From positions 1-16,188 of the forward strand of contig SIAZ01000051.1 in NCBI GenBank assembly GCA_009695405.1: DNA of 16,188 nt. Reading direction: 5' to 3'. A program made the position numbers and the translations under genes. The notes beneath the pieces were generated by a model. That model saw nothing but the letters and a program-made list of their open reading frames with translations, was not told the DNA's origin and made no database searches. Below, piece after piece: positions 15,921 through 16,188 of this stretch (its first letter is position 1; each line of letters begins with the position of its first letter). The stretch comes from Pedosphaera sp. Its GTDB lineage: Bacteria > Verrucomicrobiota > Verrucomicrobiia > Limisphaerales > UBA9464.

Positions 15921-15974
15921 AGCTGACATCCTTGAAAGCTGAGTATTTTCAGCTTCTTAGTCAGTTTTGATTTT
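15921..15974 (+). terminator. Weak terminator-like dyad after the three-gene operon
   Basis: AAGCTGA (15936-15942) and TCAGCTT (15949-15955) form a perfect 7-bp hairpin with a 6-nt loop. It is enclosed by a second stem, CTGAC (15923-15927) with GTCAG (15960-15964), which is followed at once by TTTTGATTTT. Together they could act as an intrinsic terminator, though the stem is AT-rich and branched. Confidence 0.45.
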
Positions 15975-15992
15975 AACGATGGCTGAATTCCT

Positions 15993-16188
15993 TGAGGTGG
16001 ACCTCGAAAACTGGACCAGCGGTTAAGTTATGGTTTTGGGGGTTTGATCAACGACAAAATGATCAGACCAATGAAAACCAAAACCAAACGGAAAAGACAC
16101 AGTTCAGCGTTCAAAGCGAAGGTGGGGATGGAGGCGCTGCTGGGCATCAAGACGGTGGCGCAGATCGCGCGGGAATATGCCGTGCATC
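15993..16188 (+). mobile_element. Left end of an IS3-family insertion sequence (cut by window edge)
   Basis: From about 15993 the sequence reads TGAGGTGGACCTCGAAAACT and then GGACC, starting with the TG typical of IS3-family ends, about 80 bp ahead of the orfA start. It contains a small palindrome (GAGGT-GG-ACCTC, 15994-16005) and two GGACC copies 14 bp apart. The true boundary, the right end and any target duplication are outside the window, so the left boundary is a guess from position and the orfA call. Confidence 0.5.
16071..16188 (+). CDS. IS3-family transposase OrfA, 5' part only
   Basis: Thirty-nine codons run to the window edge without a stop. After a basic start (MKTKTKRKRH), the residues SSAFKAKVGMEALLGIKTVA and QIAREYAVH match the helix-turn-helix N-terminus of IS3-family OrfA (HTH_Tnp_1). 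This domain binds the element's ends; the catalytic DDE domain lies in OrfB, usually joined by a programmed -1 frameshift, beyond this window. An in-frame ATG at 16059 would add four residues. No clear Shine-Dalgarno is seen at either start. Confidence 0.8.
   Translation, partial: MKTKTKRKRHSSAFKAKVGMEALLGIKTVAQIAREYAVH

Overview
The window looks like a chromosomal segment from a member of the Planctomycetes-Verrucomicrobia-Chlamydiae (PVC) superphylum, most likely Verrucomicrobiota. The main evidence is a giant secreted protein combining a PVC-type dehydrogenase propeller, HEAT-like repeats and a CxxCH haem domain. A Tat-exported protein of a type I associate with planctomycetes and verrucomicrobia supports it. 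Base composition looks moderate in GC. Almost no gene has a recognisable Shine-Dalgarno sequence. The phylum call is inference.

Layout. From about 12.3 kb leftwards, everything is on the minus strand: dnaK, groES, groEL (ending in a strong intrinsic terminator), the giant multidomain cytochrome-like protein, an alpha/beta-hydrolase esterase, and a family II (manganese-dependent) inorganic pyrophosphatase with a CBS-DRTGG-CBS regulatory insert. The first 296 bases hold no convincing gene, apart from a possible start of a minus-strand gene running off the left edge.

A 282-bp divergent regulatory region (12343-12624) separates dnaK from a plus-strand operon of three genes. These encode a creatininase-family amidohydrolase, an ACS-type major facilitator transporter and a Tat-signal protein of unknown function with a Gfo/Idh/MocA-like C-terminus. 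The first two overlap by 8 nt and the last two are 4 nt apart. A weak terminator-like dyad follows. The right edge is the left end of an IS3-family insertion sequence, with its orfA cut off by the window.

How the genes work together. DnaK and GroES/GroEL are the two general chaperone systems, placed side by side without grpE, dnaJ or hrcA in the window. The dnaK leader has two adjacent inverted repeats, and one of them shares a 7-mer with the region upstream of groES. No CIRCE element is present. The plus-strand operon looks like a small uptake-and-breakdown unit for an unidentified compound: the transporter imports, the creatininase-type enzyme hydrolyses an amide or lactone-like bond, and the Tat protein acts outside the cytoplasm. 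That assignment is inference. The giant protein is probably an exported, haem-bearing sugar or polysaccharide oxidising/deacetylating protein. Its start most likely lies 171 nt downstream of the longest possible start, because that longer start falls inside the groEL terminator hairpin.
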